DNA of 29,236 nucleotides from Mycosynbacter sp964593465 (GTDB lineage Bacteria; Patescibacteriota; Saccharimonadia; Saccharimonadales; Saccharimonadaceae), in assembly GCA_964593465.1 (NCBI GenBank), contig CAZQJY010000009.1, positions 1 to 29,236 of the forward strand. Direction: 5' to 3'. The translations under genes were made by a program, and so were the position numbers. This document shows, in pieces, positions 14,292 through 22,534 of this stretch. Below the pieces are notes generated by a model. The model was not told where the DNA came from. It worked only from the letters and a program-made list of their open reading frames with translations, and did not search any database. The stretch's first letter is position 1. Each line of letters starts with the position of its first letter.

Positions 14292-14488
14292 AGCGTCCCT
14301 CTGGCAGCAAAGAATCATTCATCGTCTTCGGATTTTTGGCTAGGAACGGGCAGAAAAGACGGACGAAACTATTGTACTGAGCGTTCTCTAATATAGAGGA
14401 AGGGCACTTGCCCCTCCGCAAAACCCCGCTAAGGCTCGCCCTATAGGGTTTGTGGCTGCAACGGGTGGGGCTAGAGGAGACTATTTAT
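14288..14488 (+). promoter_or_regulatory. Structured 5' leader able to sequester the SD and start codon of the DNA polymerase operon
   Basis: Closing stem: GTCCCTCT (14295-14302) pairs with AGAGGAGAC (14473-14481, one bulged A), the latter containing the Shine-Dalgarno. Beyond a 2x2 loop, ATAAA (14288-14292) pairs with TTTAT (14484-14488), which overlaps the ATG. Internal elements are CGTCTT/AAGACG (14323-14328/14356-14361) and GGAACG/CGTTCT (14343-14348/14382-14387, crossing the previous one as a pseudoknot). Others are GGAAGGGC/GCCCCTCC (14398-14405/14410-14417), which excludes GCCCCTCC/GGGTGGGGC (14410-14417/14463-14471), and AAACCC/GGGTTT (14421-14426/14446-14451). I cannot match it to a known riboswitch or ncRNA class. 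Confidence 0.55.
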
Positions 14489-14750
14489 GAATGATGAACT
14501 ATTTTTGAACGAACGTGTAGAGGTGGTGGCGACGTTTGGCAGTGGACTAAACCCTTGTAGCCCGCGTAGATTTCGGCGAGCAAATGGCCGAGTGATTGAT
14601 ATTACGGAGATTGGACTGCGCCACCCTACAAGTGCTGGCACGCGCACAGTGCATGTGTTTGATGTGACAGATGGCGGGGCGGACTATCGTCTAGAGTTTG
14701 ATAGTGAGCGACTAACGTGGCATTTGACGCGAGAGGGGGATAGGGTGTGA
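14487..14750 (+). CDS. Small protein coupled to Y-family polymerase, DUF6504-like
   Basis: The 87-aa product is a small beta-rich domain: 'RRFRRANGRVIDITEIG' then 'VHVFDVTDGGADYRLEFD...LTWHL'. This pattern (F-x-x-x-G-x-V ... R/Y-x-F-x-V ... Y-x-L-x-x-D ... W-x-L) recalls DUF6504, a small domain encoded beside Y-family polymerases in Actinobacteria. It plays the genomic role YolD has in Firmicutes, although it does not look like YolD. AGGAG at 14475-14479 is 7 nt before the ATG. Its TGA overlaps the GTG start of the polymerase (GTGA), so the two are translationally coupled. Function unknown, probably an accessory of the polymerase. Confidence 0.7.
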   Translation: MNDELFLNERVEVVATFGSGLNPCSPRRFRRANGRVIDITEIGLRHPTSAGTRTVHVFDVTDGGADYRLEFDSERLTWHLTREGDRV

Positions 14751-16033
14751 AGTTGCGAGAAGCGTATAACTCAGAGTTGCCACTTGTGATGCACATCGAC
14801 CTCAACAGCTGTTTTGCTACAGTTGAGCAGCAGGCGCGGCCAATGCTACGCGGGCGGCCAGTGGCGATTGTCAATCGGCGCACCGAGCATACGATGATCG
14901 TAACGGCAAGCTACGAGGCTAAGGCAGCTGGCGTGACGCTCGGTATGAAGCTACGCGAGGCAAAAAAGCTATGCCCGGATTTGGTGGGGCTCGAGAGTGA
15001 CCCGCCCAAGTATCGCTACGTGTATCACAAAATGATGGACATTATGCGTGATTATTCGGCGCATGTGCGCATGAAAAGTATCGATGAAGGGGTGATAGAT
15101 TTCCATGACGCACCGCGGGCAATTCGCGAACGTGGACTAGAGGTGATTGGTTACGAGATTAAGCAGCGCCTGCAGGGTGAAATAGGCTGCGCGATGCGGT
15201 GCAATATTGGCATTGCCACCAATCGCTTTCTCGCCAAGACAGCGGCGAGTTTGCACAAGCCAGATGGGCTAGATGTGATAACGGCCGAGAATCTGCGCCG
15301 GGTGTATGCAGGGTTGAAGCTGACTGACCTGACAGGGATAGCCTACCGTAATGAGACGCGACTGAATGCAGTGGGTATTCATACTCCACTCGAATTTCTT
15401 GACGCGGATGCACGTATGCTCCGTACTATGGTCTTTAAGAGTATTAATGGTGAGCAGTGGCATCAGCGTCTGCGTGGTTGGGAGGTAGACAAAGTGGATT
15501 ACGATCTTAAAACGGTGGGGCGACAGTTTGTGCTAGACGGCTTTGATCTGACGTACGATCAAGTTCTGAAGCGTCTCCATCATCTGTGTGAAGCCACAGG
15601 CAAAAAGTTGCGCTCGCAGGGCAAGCAAGCGCGCGGGGTACTGGTTTGGGCAACGACACATCGGGAGCGTGGTGAGTCACCGGCAGCTGGCGGTTGGGAG
15701 CGGCACTATGGTGCGCGGTATTGGCATGCGCGACATATGGCAGTGGCACCTTTTTTCTCCGATCAAGCGATTTATACACAGGCGAGGCAGCTATTTGCGG
15801 GTGTGCCCCCGAATATTCGTACTATTGGCGTGTCATTGTATGAGCTAGATGACAAACTCAACTCGCAGCTGAGTTTGTTTGGTGATGAACTAGCACGAGA
15901 GCAGCGTATTACTGGAGTAATAGACGAAATCAACAATCGCTATGGCAAACACGCTGTCCATAGTGCAGATACACTTGGTATGTATCAGACAATTGACGAA
16001 AAGATTCCCTTTGGTAGTACACGGTATTTGTAA
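14747..16033 (+). CDS. Y-family DNA polymerase (DinB/Pol IV/UmuC type)
   Basis: A 428-aa translesion polymerase. The first catalytic motif is 'MHIDLNSCFATVEQ' (Asp18), the second 'KSIDEGVIDF' (Asp113-Glu114), with 'NIGIATNRFLAKTAA' in the palm and a helix-hairpin-helix thumb region at ~185-215. The little-finger domain is ~255-365. A sliding-clamp peptide QLSLF lies at 374-378 near the C-terminus. These polymerases copy past damaged bases without proofreading. The start codon is GTG, overlapping the upstream stop and preceded by a GGGGGA Shine-Dalgarno. Expression likely depends on the structured leader at 14288-14488. Assignment to the family is certain; the choice of dinB over umuC/imuB is not. 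Confidence 0.92.
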   Translation: MKLREAYNSELPLVMHIDLNSCFATVEQQARPMLRGRPVAIVNRRTEHTMIVTASYEAKAAGVTLGMKLREAKKLCPDLVGLESDPPKYRYVYHKMMDIMRDYSAHVRMKSIDEGVIDFHDAPRAIRERGLEVIGYEIKQRLQGEIGCAMRCNIGIATNRFLAKTAASLHKPDGLDVITAENLRRVYAGLKLTDLTGIAYRNETRLNAVGIHTPLEFLDADARMLRTMVFKSINGEQWHQRLRGWEVDKVDYDLKTVGRQFVLDGFDLTYDQVLKRLHHLCEATGKKLRSQGKQARGVLVWATTHRERGESPAAGGWERHYGARYWHARHMAVAPFFSDQAIYTQARQLFAGVPPNIRTIGVSLYELDDKLNSQLSLFGDELAREQRITGVIDEINNRYGKHAVHSADTLGMYQTIDEKIPFGSTRYL

Positions 16034-16064
16034 TCCTTGCTGCAGGTTAGATAGCTGTGTAATT

Positions 16065-16094
16065 TTGTGAAGAACATAACTATCGGCGTATACT
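16065..16094 (+). promoter_or_regulatory. Promoter of the 58-aa membrane protein/tilS pair
   Basis: TTGTGA at 16065-16070 and TATACT at 16089-16094 with an 18-nt spacer. The -10 ends 6 nt before the ATG at 16101, predicting a leaderless transcript. Confidence 0.6.
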
Positions 16095-16100
16095 AGATAT

Positions 16101-16277
16101 ATGAATAAAAAGACAATTACCTTTTTTGGTGTGCTTGGTATGACTGTTGGCGGTGCAGTGCCAATGTTGTTTGGTGACTATAATTCATTTGATGCATGGG
16201 CGGTATTGGGTGGATTCATCGGTGGTATCCTAGGTATTATGCTGGGAGTGTGGGTTGGCAAGCGATTCGGATATTAA
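16101..16277 (+). CDS. Small two-helix glycine-rich membrane protein (58 aa)
   Basis: The product starts MNKKTITFFGVLGMTVGG and has two hydrophobic helices; the second (about residues 34-52) is a glycine zipper, 'GGFIGGILGIMLGVWVG'. It is not recognised, although AtpI-like small proteins have a similar look. The reading frame overlaps the tilS start by 23 nt, so translation of this gene probably feeds tilS. The start codon is 6 nt after the -10 box. Confidence 0.65.
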   Translation: MNKKTITFFGVLGMTVGGAVPMLFGDYNSFDAWAVLGGFIGGILGIMLGVWVGKRFGY

Positions 16278-17103
16278 GCCGCGTTACGTGGTAGCAGTGA
16301 GCGGCGGTGTTGATTCTGTCGTGCTGCTTGATTCGCTACATCGTCACCATGCACAAGATATTGTAGTGGCACATGTTGATCACGGAATTCGCCCAGAGAG
16401 TGGCGAAGATATGGTGTTTGTGCGTGAGCTTGCTGCCAAATATGACATACCATTTGAGTCGATACAGCTAGAGTTAGGTGCGCAGGCTAGCGAAGAGGTC
16501 GCACGTCATGCGCGCTATACGTTTTTGCGAGATATGAAGAAAAAGTATCATGGACATATCGTCACGGCTCACCATGCGGACGATGTAGTAGAAACAGTAG
16601 CGATTAATTTACTACGCGGTACAGGCTGGCGTGGTTTGGCAGTGTTTGGTGCTGATGACATCTATCGGCCACTTACAAAGATGTTTAAGCGCGAGATTAT
16701 AGCACATGCCAAAAGCCGTGGGCTAGAGTGGCGTGAGGATAGCACGAATGCAAGCGATGCATATCTGCGCAATCGTATACGTAAACAAGCTAAGGATTTG
16801 CCGATGGATATCAAGCTTGAAATACTAGCTTTGTGGCAGCGGCAGCACGAGCTCAAACAAAGCATTCGTCATGAAACCGCAAGCTATACTACATTCCGCC
16901 GGTATCCATATATCATGATGTCGCCAGAGGTAGCAACTGAAATATTAGCAGATACGTTAGATATACCATTGACTCGTCCACAGCTCAGACGAGCACTTAT
17001 GGCTATTAAGACGGCTCGCTCGGGTAGTCAGCATCATTTGGCTGGCAGGCATTCGCTAGTGTTTGACGCAAATGAATTCCAGCTTGTAACACGTGAAAAA
17101 TGA
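16255..17103 (+). CDS. tilS: tRNA(Ile)-lysidine synthase TilS, short form
   Basis: TilS attaches lysine to C34 of the CAT-anticodon tRNA-Ile2 using ATP, changing it from Met to Ile decoding. The 282-aa product has the PP-loop SGGVDS (residues 16-21), 'AHVDHGIRPESGEDM', 'TAHHADDVVETVAINLLRG' and 'REDSTNASDAYLRNRIR', all diagnostic. It is shorter than the E. coli protein (about 430 aa), lacking most of the C-terminal domain, as in other compact forms. The start is TTG at 16255 with GGGAG six nt before it, within the preceding gene. It lies upstream of ftsH, an order (tilS then ftsH) seen widely in bacteria. Three CAT-anticodon tRNA genes lie in this window; one may be its substrate. Confidence 0.93.
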   Translation: MASDSDIKPRYVVAVSGGVDSVVLLDSLHRHHAQDIVVAHVDHGIRPESGEDMVFVRELAAKYDIPFESIQLELGAQASEEVARHARYTFLRDMKKKYHGHIVTAHHADDVVETVAINLLRGTGWRGLAVFGADDIYRPLTKMFKREIIAHAKSRGLEWREDSTNASDAYLRNRIRKQAKDLPMDIKLEILALWQRQHELKQSIRHETASYTTFRRYPYIMMSPEVATEILADTLDIPLTRPQLRRALMAIKTARSGSQHHLAGRHSLVFDANEFQLVTREK

Positions 17104-17189
17104 TACAAATTCCTATATACTGTATATCAGTAGTGGGATTACGATACATGATTCTTATTGAACAACCAGAAAGGAACAACGGCTGATTT

Positions 17190-19073
17190 ATGGCGGCAAA
17201 GAAACGTCCAAACCCAAAGAAAAATTCAAATGTGACTAATTATATTAGGCTGTCTATATTTTGGGCAGTCATCATAGTGATTGGTTTGTCTCTCGCGGCT
17301 CTTTTCTCACCAAAAGAAAACCTAGAAGAAGTGCCTATCTCAGATGTCATTCAACGTGCAAACAGTGGTGAAATTGCCAAGATAGAAGGTCAGGGTGGTG
17401 AGCTGCAAATTACACCAAAAGGTAAAGATAAGCCAACCCAGCGTTCGTTTGTGCAGGGAGGCGTAGGTACGCTCTTGCGTGATGATACGTTAAGCGAAAA
17501 GGCCAAATCGAGTGTCATAAACGATGTAGCACCATCAAGTACGGGCGATACATTATGGAATATCGCCATCATTATGATCCCAACCATTATCATTATTGGC
17601 TTTTTCATGTTTATGATGCGCCAAGCACAAGGGCAGAATAATCAGGCGATGGGCTTTGGTAAGTCTAAGGCTAAGCTATATGGTCTTGATAAAGAAAAAG
17701 TAGTATTTGCAGATATTGCAGGCAACGATGCCGCCAAGCAGGATCTTGAAGAAGTGGTAGATTTTCTCAAGCACCCCAAAAAATACGAGCAGCTTGGTGC
17801 CAAGATTCCAAAAGGTGTATTGCTTGTCGGTAATCCTGGTACAGGTAAGACGATGCTCGCGCGCGCTGTCGCAGGCGAAGCGAATGTGCCGTTTTTCTCG
17901 ATCTCCGGCTCGGAATTTGTCGAAATGTTTGTCGGTGTTGGTGCGAGCCGTGTGCGTGATTTGTTTGCAAAAGCTAAGAAGAATGCTCCAGCTATCATCT
18001 TTATCGATGAAATCGATGCCGTTGGTCGTAAGCGTGGTTCTGGCATGGGCGGTGGCCACGACGAACGCGAGCAGACACTCAACCAGATTTTGGTAGAGAT
18101 GGATGGGTTTGAGACTGGTACTAATGTGATTGTGCTCGCAGCTACAAACCGTGCCGACGTGCTCGACCCTGCATTACTTCGCCCTGGTCGTTTTGATCGT
18201 CGTACCAACATTATGTTGCCAGAACGCAAAGATCGCGAAGCAATCCTGAAGGTACACTTCAAAAACAAGCCAACCGAAAGCAATGTGAATCTAGACAAGC
18301 TTGCCGCCAAAACAGCTGGATCATCTGGTGCAGATCTAGCAAATATCGCCAACGAAGCAGCTATTATTGCCGCTCGTCGTGATAGCAAAAAAATCAGCAA
18401 CGCCGATTTGACTGAAGCATTTGAGAAGGTTGCTATTGGTCCTGAGCGCAAAGCCAAGGTGATGAATGAGCGCGAAAAAGAACTCACTGCCTACCACGAA
18501 GCGGGTCATGCGATTGTAGGGCATGTGCTACCAGATAGCGACCCTGTGCACAAGGTGACGATTATTCCTCGCGGCGGTACTGGTGGCGTGACATGGTTCT
18601 TGCCACCAGAGGACAAAAGCTACACTAGCGTGTATGAGTTCAAAGATATATTGGCGCGTGCTATGGGTGGTCGTGTAGCGGAGAAAATTCTCTATGGCAA
18701 CGATGGTATCACTACTGGTGCAGGCAGTGACCTACGTAAAGCTACCGAAATTGCACGTGATATGGTCATCGAACAAGGTATGGGCACTAAGCTTCGCGAC
18801 CAAGTATTTCACGAAGACAATGGTGGCATGGTATTTGACAAAATCACTCATGACCGGCCATATAGCGATGCCACTGCCAAGCTCATCGACGAAGAGGTAG
18901 AGCAGCTTATCAAAGAGGCATCGAAGCGTGCTGAAGCTGTCATCACTGCAAATCGCAAGAGCCTCGATACACTTGCACAGGCTCTACTGCAAGACGAAAC
19001 ACTCGAAGAAGAAGCCGTATCAGAAGCGCTCAAAGATGCAACATTACCAAAAGATGCAACCTTGCACCCATAA
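17190..19073 (+). CDS. ftsH: ATP-dependent zinc metalloprotease FtsH
   Basis: This 627-aa membrane-bound AAA+ protease degrades membrane and unstable soluble proteins. It has transmembrane helices at about residues 20-40 and 117-140 around an extracytoplasmic domain. Walker A is GNPGTGKT (214-221), Walker B is 'IIFIDEIDAVG', and the second region of homology ends 'LDPALLRPGRFDRR'. The zinc site is HEAGH (436-440), with a later Asp in 'GAGSDLRKAT' as the likely third ligand. Length is normal for the family. The ATG at 17190 has only a distant purine-rich stretch upstream (AGAAAGGAA), so initiation may be weak or the start slightly uncertain. murJ follows after 13 nt. Confidence 0.97.
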   Translation: MAAKKRPNPKKNSNVTNYIRLSIFWAVIIVIGLSLAALFSPKENLEEVPISDVIQRANSGEIAKIEGQGGELQITPKGKDKPTQRSFVQGGVGTLLRDDTLSEKAKSSVINDVAPSSTGDTLWNIAIIMIPTIIIIGFFMFMMRQAQGQNNQAMGFGKSKAKLYGLDKEKVVFADIAGNDAAKQDLEEVVDFLKHPKKYEQLGAKIPKGVLLVGNPGTGKTMLARAVAGEANVPFFSISGSEFVEMFVGVGASRVRDLFAKAKKNAPAIIFIDEIDAVGRKRGSGMGGGHDEREQTLNQILVEMDGFETGTNVIVLAATNRADVLDPALLRPGRFDRRTNIMLPERKDREAILKVHFKNKPTESNVNLDKLAAKTAGSSGADLANIANEAAIIAARRDSKKISNADLTEAFEKVAIGPERKAKVMNEREKELTAYHEAGHAIVGHVLPDSDPVHKVTIIPRGGTGGVTWFLPPEDKSYTSVYEFKDILARAMGGRVAEKILYGNDGITTGAGSDLRKATEIARDMVIEQGMGTKLRDQVFHEDNGGMVFDKITHDRPYSDATAKLIDEEVEQLIKEASKRAEAVITANRKSLDTLAQALLQDETLEEEAVSEALKDATLPKDATLHP

Positions 19074-19086
19074 TAGTTAGGACACA

Positions 19087-20712
19087 ATGAGTCGAGTACG
19101 CGCAGCAGTTCTAAAGGTCAATAAGCGGCTAACAATTCAGTTGGCCGCCACCTTGCTTGCGGCTTCGACATTATTATCGAGTGCACTTGGGTTGTATCGC
19201 GACCGCTTGCTCAACAATATGTACTTCGAGAACTACAAAGTAGGTATCGATGCATATACTGCAGCGTTTACAGTGCCAGACTTTATGTTCTTTTTGTTGG
19301 TTTCAGGTGCGCTGAGTGTGACGTTTATCCCTGTATTTAATCAGCGTTTGGCAACGGGCAATAAAAAGTCCGCGTGGCAACTTAGCTCGAGCCTCATTAA
19401 TTTTATGGCTCTAATGACACTTGTTACGAGTGTGCTGATTATCATCTTTGCTGAGCCAATCTTGCGCTATATTATTGCACCTGGTCTTAGTGAGTCTGGT
19501 ATGGCACTCGCTACAAGCATGATGCGTGTGATAGCGGTGAATCCATTTCTCTTTGCTATTGCTACAGTGATTGCAAGCATGCAGCAAGCAATTGGTAGAT
19601 TTGCGTTTTATGCATTGGCACCAGCAATCTATAATGTTGGTATCATCATCGGTGCGTTAGTGTTTACAAATGGCATCACGATTTTTGGGATTGAGATTTT
19701 TGAGGGTGGCATCATGGGATTAGCCCTTGGTGTGGTGCTAGGGTCGATCTTGCAACTAATTGTGAGCTCCATAGGTCTCATAGGTGTAGGATTTGACTAT
19801 GAATTTAAGATTTTTTGGCGTAATCAAGGTTTTCGCCAGGTACTGCGATTATTGCCGCCACGTTCGTTTGATCAAGGTATGGACTATGCAGTGAGCTTGG
19901 TCGAGATGAATCTTGCGAGCCGTATGTCCGAAGGTACGCTACGTGCGTTCCAGCAAGCAACAGCTTTACATCTTGTGCCAATCAATTTGATTGGCGTGGC
20001 GATCAGCACAGCTGCATTCCCCAAGATGACCGAGCGTTTGGGGCAGGGGCGTCCAGACCTGTTTCGTAATGAGCTGCAGATGATTCTTCGTGTGATTATT
20101 TGGATTGCACTGCCGGTGAGTGTGATTACGTACTTTACTCGTGGCTATTTGGTGAATTTTATCAACAACACGGGCGATACAAGTTTGATGGTGGGGCTTT
20201 TGGGCTTGCTATCTATTGCGATTTTGTTTCGCTCGATCTATCATATCGCGGCTCGTAGCTTCTACGCGCAACAAGATACCAAGACACCGCTCTATATCTC
20301 GATTGTGGCAATTAGCCTCAATATAGTGCTGGCAATATGGTTTGTCTATAGTTTGCATCTTGGCGCCTATGGTTTGGCGGCAGCACAATCAACAGTCGCA
20401 GGCGTAGAGGTGGTAATCTTGTTTGCTGTGATGTCAAAACGTATCAAAGGATTGTTTAACCGGCATTTTTGGGGTGCGATATTGCGTATGTCGAGTGCGG
20501 CGGGTCTCATGATCTTGGTGACCTATCCAATGGTGAAGCTTTTTCCGCTTAGTGCAGGCGACAACAGCTTTTTCTCGACATTCCCCAAATTTGTACTAAT
20601 AGTTGCAGTGAGTTGTGTAGCATATGTGCTATTGAGCCGGATGATGATGCTTTCCGAAGCTAATCCAGTTATATATCGTGCTAGACGCGTGCTATTCGGT
20701 CGCTTTCGCTAG
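19087..20712 (+). CDS. murJ: Lipid II flippase MurJ (MviN family)
   Basis: The 541-aa polytopic membrane protein has about 14 hydrophobic helices. The family start 'SSALGLYRDRLL' is followed by 'FMFFLLVSGALSVTFIPVFN', and the middle 'ALHLVPINLIGVAISTAAFPKM' is highly typical. MurJ moves lipid II, the peptidoglycan precursor, across the cytoplasmic membrane. TAGGA precedes the ATG, and the gene is 13 nt downstream of ftsH, probably in the same transcript. The cell therefore makes or at least completes peptidoglycan. Confidence 0.93.
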   Translation: MSRVRAAVLKVNKRLTIQLAATLLAASTLLSSALGLYRDRLLNNMYFENYKVGIDAYTAAFTVPDFMFFLLVSGALSVTFIPVFNQRLATGNKKSAWQLSSSLINFMALMTLVTSVLIIIFAEPILRYIIAPGLSESGMALATSMMRVIAVNPFLFAIATVIASMQQAIGRFAFYALAPAIYNVGIIIGALVFTNGITIFGIEIFEGGIMGLALGVVLGSILQLIVSSIGLIGVGFDYEFKIFWRNQGFRQVLRLLPPRSFDQGMDYAVSLVEMNLASRMSEGTLRAFQQATALHLVPINLIGVAISTAAFPKMTERLGQGRPDLFRNELQMILRVIIWIALPVSVITYFTRGYLVNFINNTGDTSLMVGLLGLLSIAILFRSIYHIAARSFYAQQDTKTPLYISIVAISLNIVLAIWFVYSLHLGAYGLAAAQSTVAGVEVVILFAVMSKRIKGLFNRHFWGAILRMSSAAGLMILVTYPMVKLFPLSAGDNSFFSTFPKFVLIVAVSCVAYVLLSRMMMLSEANPVIYRARRVLFGRFR

Positions 20713-20729
20713 TAATTACCTCTATAAAA

Positions 20730-20738
20730 TGGTACAAT
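20730..20738 (+). promoter_or_regulatory. Extended -10 box upstream of lepA
   Basis: TGGTACAAT at 20730-20738 (hexamer TACAAT) ends 12 nt before the lepA ATG. No Shine-Dalgarno lies between them, so a short-leader transcript is predicted. Confidence 0.5.
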
Positions 20739-20750
20739 AAAACACTATAT

Positions 20751-22529
20751 ATGGATCAGTCACACATTCGTAATTTCTGCATTATCGCACATATTGACCA
20801 CGGCAAAAGTACCCTGGCTGATCGCATGATGGAGATGACTAGTACCGTCCAGAAACGCGATATGAAAAGTCAGCTACTCGACAGTATGGATCTCGAGCGT
20901 GAAAAGGGTATTACTATCAAGCTCGCACCAGTGCGCATGCAGTACAAATCATATGATTTCAACCTTATTGATACGCCTGGTCACGTCGACTTTAGCTATG
21001 AAGTGTCACGAAGTTTGCAGGCCTGTGAGGGTGCGATTTTGGTGGTAGACGCGAGCCAAGGTATTCAGGCGCAGACGCTTGCCAATGTCTACCTGGCGCT
21101 AGAAGCCGATCTCACTATCATCCCAGTGCTCAACAAGGTGGATTTGCCAGCGGCCGACGTACCGCGCGTATCCAAAGAAGTGATTAATCTGCTTGGCTGT
21201 GACGAATCCGATATCCTCAAAATCAGCGCCAAGACAGGCGAAGGTGTGCCAGAAGTACTCGATGCTGTAGCAGAGCGTATTCGTCCGCCAGCGGGCAGCG
21301 CAGCCGAGCCAACTCGTGCACTTATTTTTGATAGCTACTATGACGATTATCGAGGAGTGATTCTCTATACTCGCGTAGTCGATGGTGCAATCAAAAAAGG
21401 CGATACTATCCAGATGATGGCTACGAGTGCTGATGGGCTTGCGCTAGAAGTTGGTGCCTTGCAGCCAACCATGATGCCAGAGAGTGGTATTGCCACAGGT
21501 GAAATTGGTTATATTGTGACCAATCTCAAGACAACACGTGATGCTCGTGTAGGAGATACTATCACTGTCAAACGTGCTCCAGCGGCTAAAGCGCTACCGG
21601 GCTATCAGCATGTCAAACCGTTTGTGTACGCAGGCTTTTTCCCAGTCAGCAACGAAGAGTATAACGATCTCAAAGACGCAGTCGAAAAGCTGTCTTTGAG
21701 CGACAGCGCACTGCAGTTTGAGCCAGAAAACTCGCCAGTGCTTGGGTTTGGTGTACGCATTGGTTTTCTGGGCTTGCTCCATATGGATATTATCCGCGAA
21801 CGTTTGGAGCGCGAATACAACCTCGATTTAGTAGTGACAAATCCAAGTACAGACTATCAAGTGACACTCACGGGTAGTGAAGAAATCGACATAAAATCTG
21901 CGTCTGAACTACCGCCAGTAACAAAAATCACCGAAATCCGCGAACCGTGGATCAATGGCGAGATTGTGGTGCCGCAAGATTACATCGGTGCAGTTATCCA
22001 GCTGATTGTAAGCAAGCGCGGCCGGCAAAAAAACCTGAGTTATATCGATGAGCGTGCACTCATTAGCTTCGAAGCACCGCTTGCAAACCTGCTGACAGAT
22101 TTTTATGATCAGCTCAAGAGTGTCACGAGTGGCTACGGTAGCTTCAATTATGAGCTAAGTGGCTACAAGCCAGAGGATCTAGTGCGCGTGGATTTCTACG
22201 TAGCGGGCGAGATGGTAGACGCGCTCAGTGTAATGGCACACCGTAGCGAAAGCCAGGCACTGGGGCGAGATATTGTTAAAAAGCTCAAAGACGTTGTGCC
22301 GCGCCAGGCGTTTCAGGTGAGCTTGCAGGCAGGCATTGGCGGTAAGTTTATCGCACGAGAAGACATCTCGGCGTATCGCAAAGACGTGACAGCCAAGCTC
22401 TATGGTGGCGACGTATCGCGCCGTAAGAAGCTGCTACAAAAACAGGCCAAAGGCAAAAAGCGAATGAAGAAGTTTGGCAACGTAGAGATACCGAGCGAAG
22501 CATTTACAGTAATGTTAAAAAGAGATTAA
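20751..22529 (+). CDS. lepA: Elongation factor 4 (LepA)
   Basis: This 592-aa ribosome-associated GTPase has P-loop AHIDHGKS (residues 13-20), switch II DTPGH (74-78, catalytic His78), 'NKVDLP' and 'SAKTGEGV' as G4/G5. The LepA-specific C-terminus runs 'GYGSFNYE...YKPEDLVRVDFYVAGE', then 'RRKKLLQKQAKGKKRMKKFG' and 'IPSEAF'. EF4 acts on stalled or misassembled ribosomes and influences initiation. Length and domain order are normal. The start codon lies in MDQSHIRNF, the usual N-terminus, with a -10 box 12 nt upstream. The gmk-like gene follows after 5 nt. Confidence 0.97.
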   Translation: MDQSHIRNFCIIAHIDHGKSTLADRMMEMTSTVQKRDMKSQLLDSMDLEREKGITIKLAPVRMQYKSYDFNLIDTPGHVDFSYEVSRSLQACEGAILVVDASQGIQAQTLANVYLALEADLTIIPVLNKVDLPAADVPRVSKEVINLLGCDESDILKISAKTGEGVPEVLDAVAERIRPPAGSAAEPTRALIFDSYYDDYRGVILYTRVVDGAIKKGDTIQMMATSADGLALEVGALQPTMMPESGIATGEIGYIVTNLKTTRDARVGDTITVKRAPAAKALPGYQHVKPFVYAGFFPVSNEEYNDLKDAVEKLSLSDSALQFEPENSPVLGFGVRIGFLGLLHMDIIRERLEREYNLDLVVTNPSTDYQVTLTGSEEIDIKSASELPPVTKITEIREPWINGEIVVPQDYIGAVIQLIVSKRGRQKNLSYIDERALISFEAPLANLLTDFYDQLKSVTSGYGSFNYELSGYKPEDLVRVDFYVAGEMVDALSVMAHRSESQALGRDIVKKLKDVVPRQAFQVSLQAGIGGKFIAREDISAYRKDVTAKLYGGDVSRRKKLLQKQAKGKKRMKKFGNVEIPSEAFTVMLKRD

Positions 22530-22534
22530 TCGAT

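Noticed and set aside
14250..14486. RNase P RNA, tmRNA, SRP RNA or 6S RNA in the gap before the polymerase operon
   Set aside because: None of the hallmark sequences is present: no GAGGAAAGTCC or ACAGAA of RNase P, no tRNA-like ends of tmRNA, no GGAAGGAAGCAG tetraloop region of SRP RNA. The outer stem ends on the SD of the next gene, which fits a leader better. Kept as an unclassified structured leader.
17642..18487. Long antisense open frame inside ftsH
   Set aside because: The plus strand is a fully conserved FtsH ATPase domain; the antisense product is Ser/Ala-rich with no domain and no ribosome-binding signal, a codon-bias shadow.
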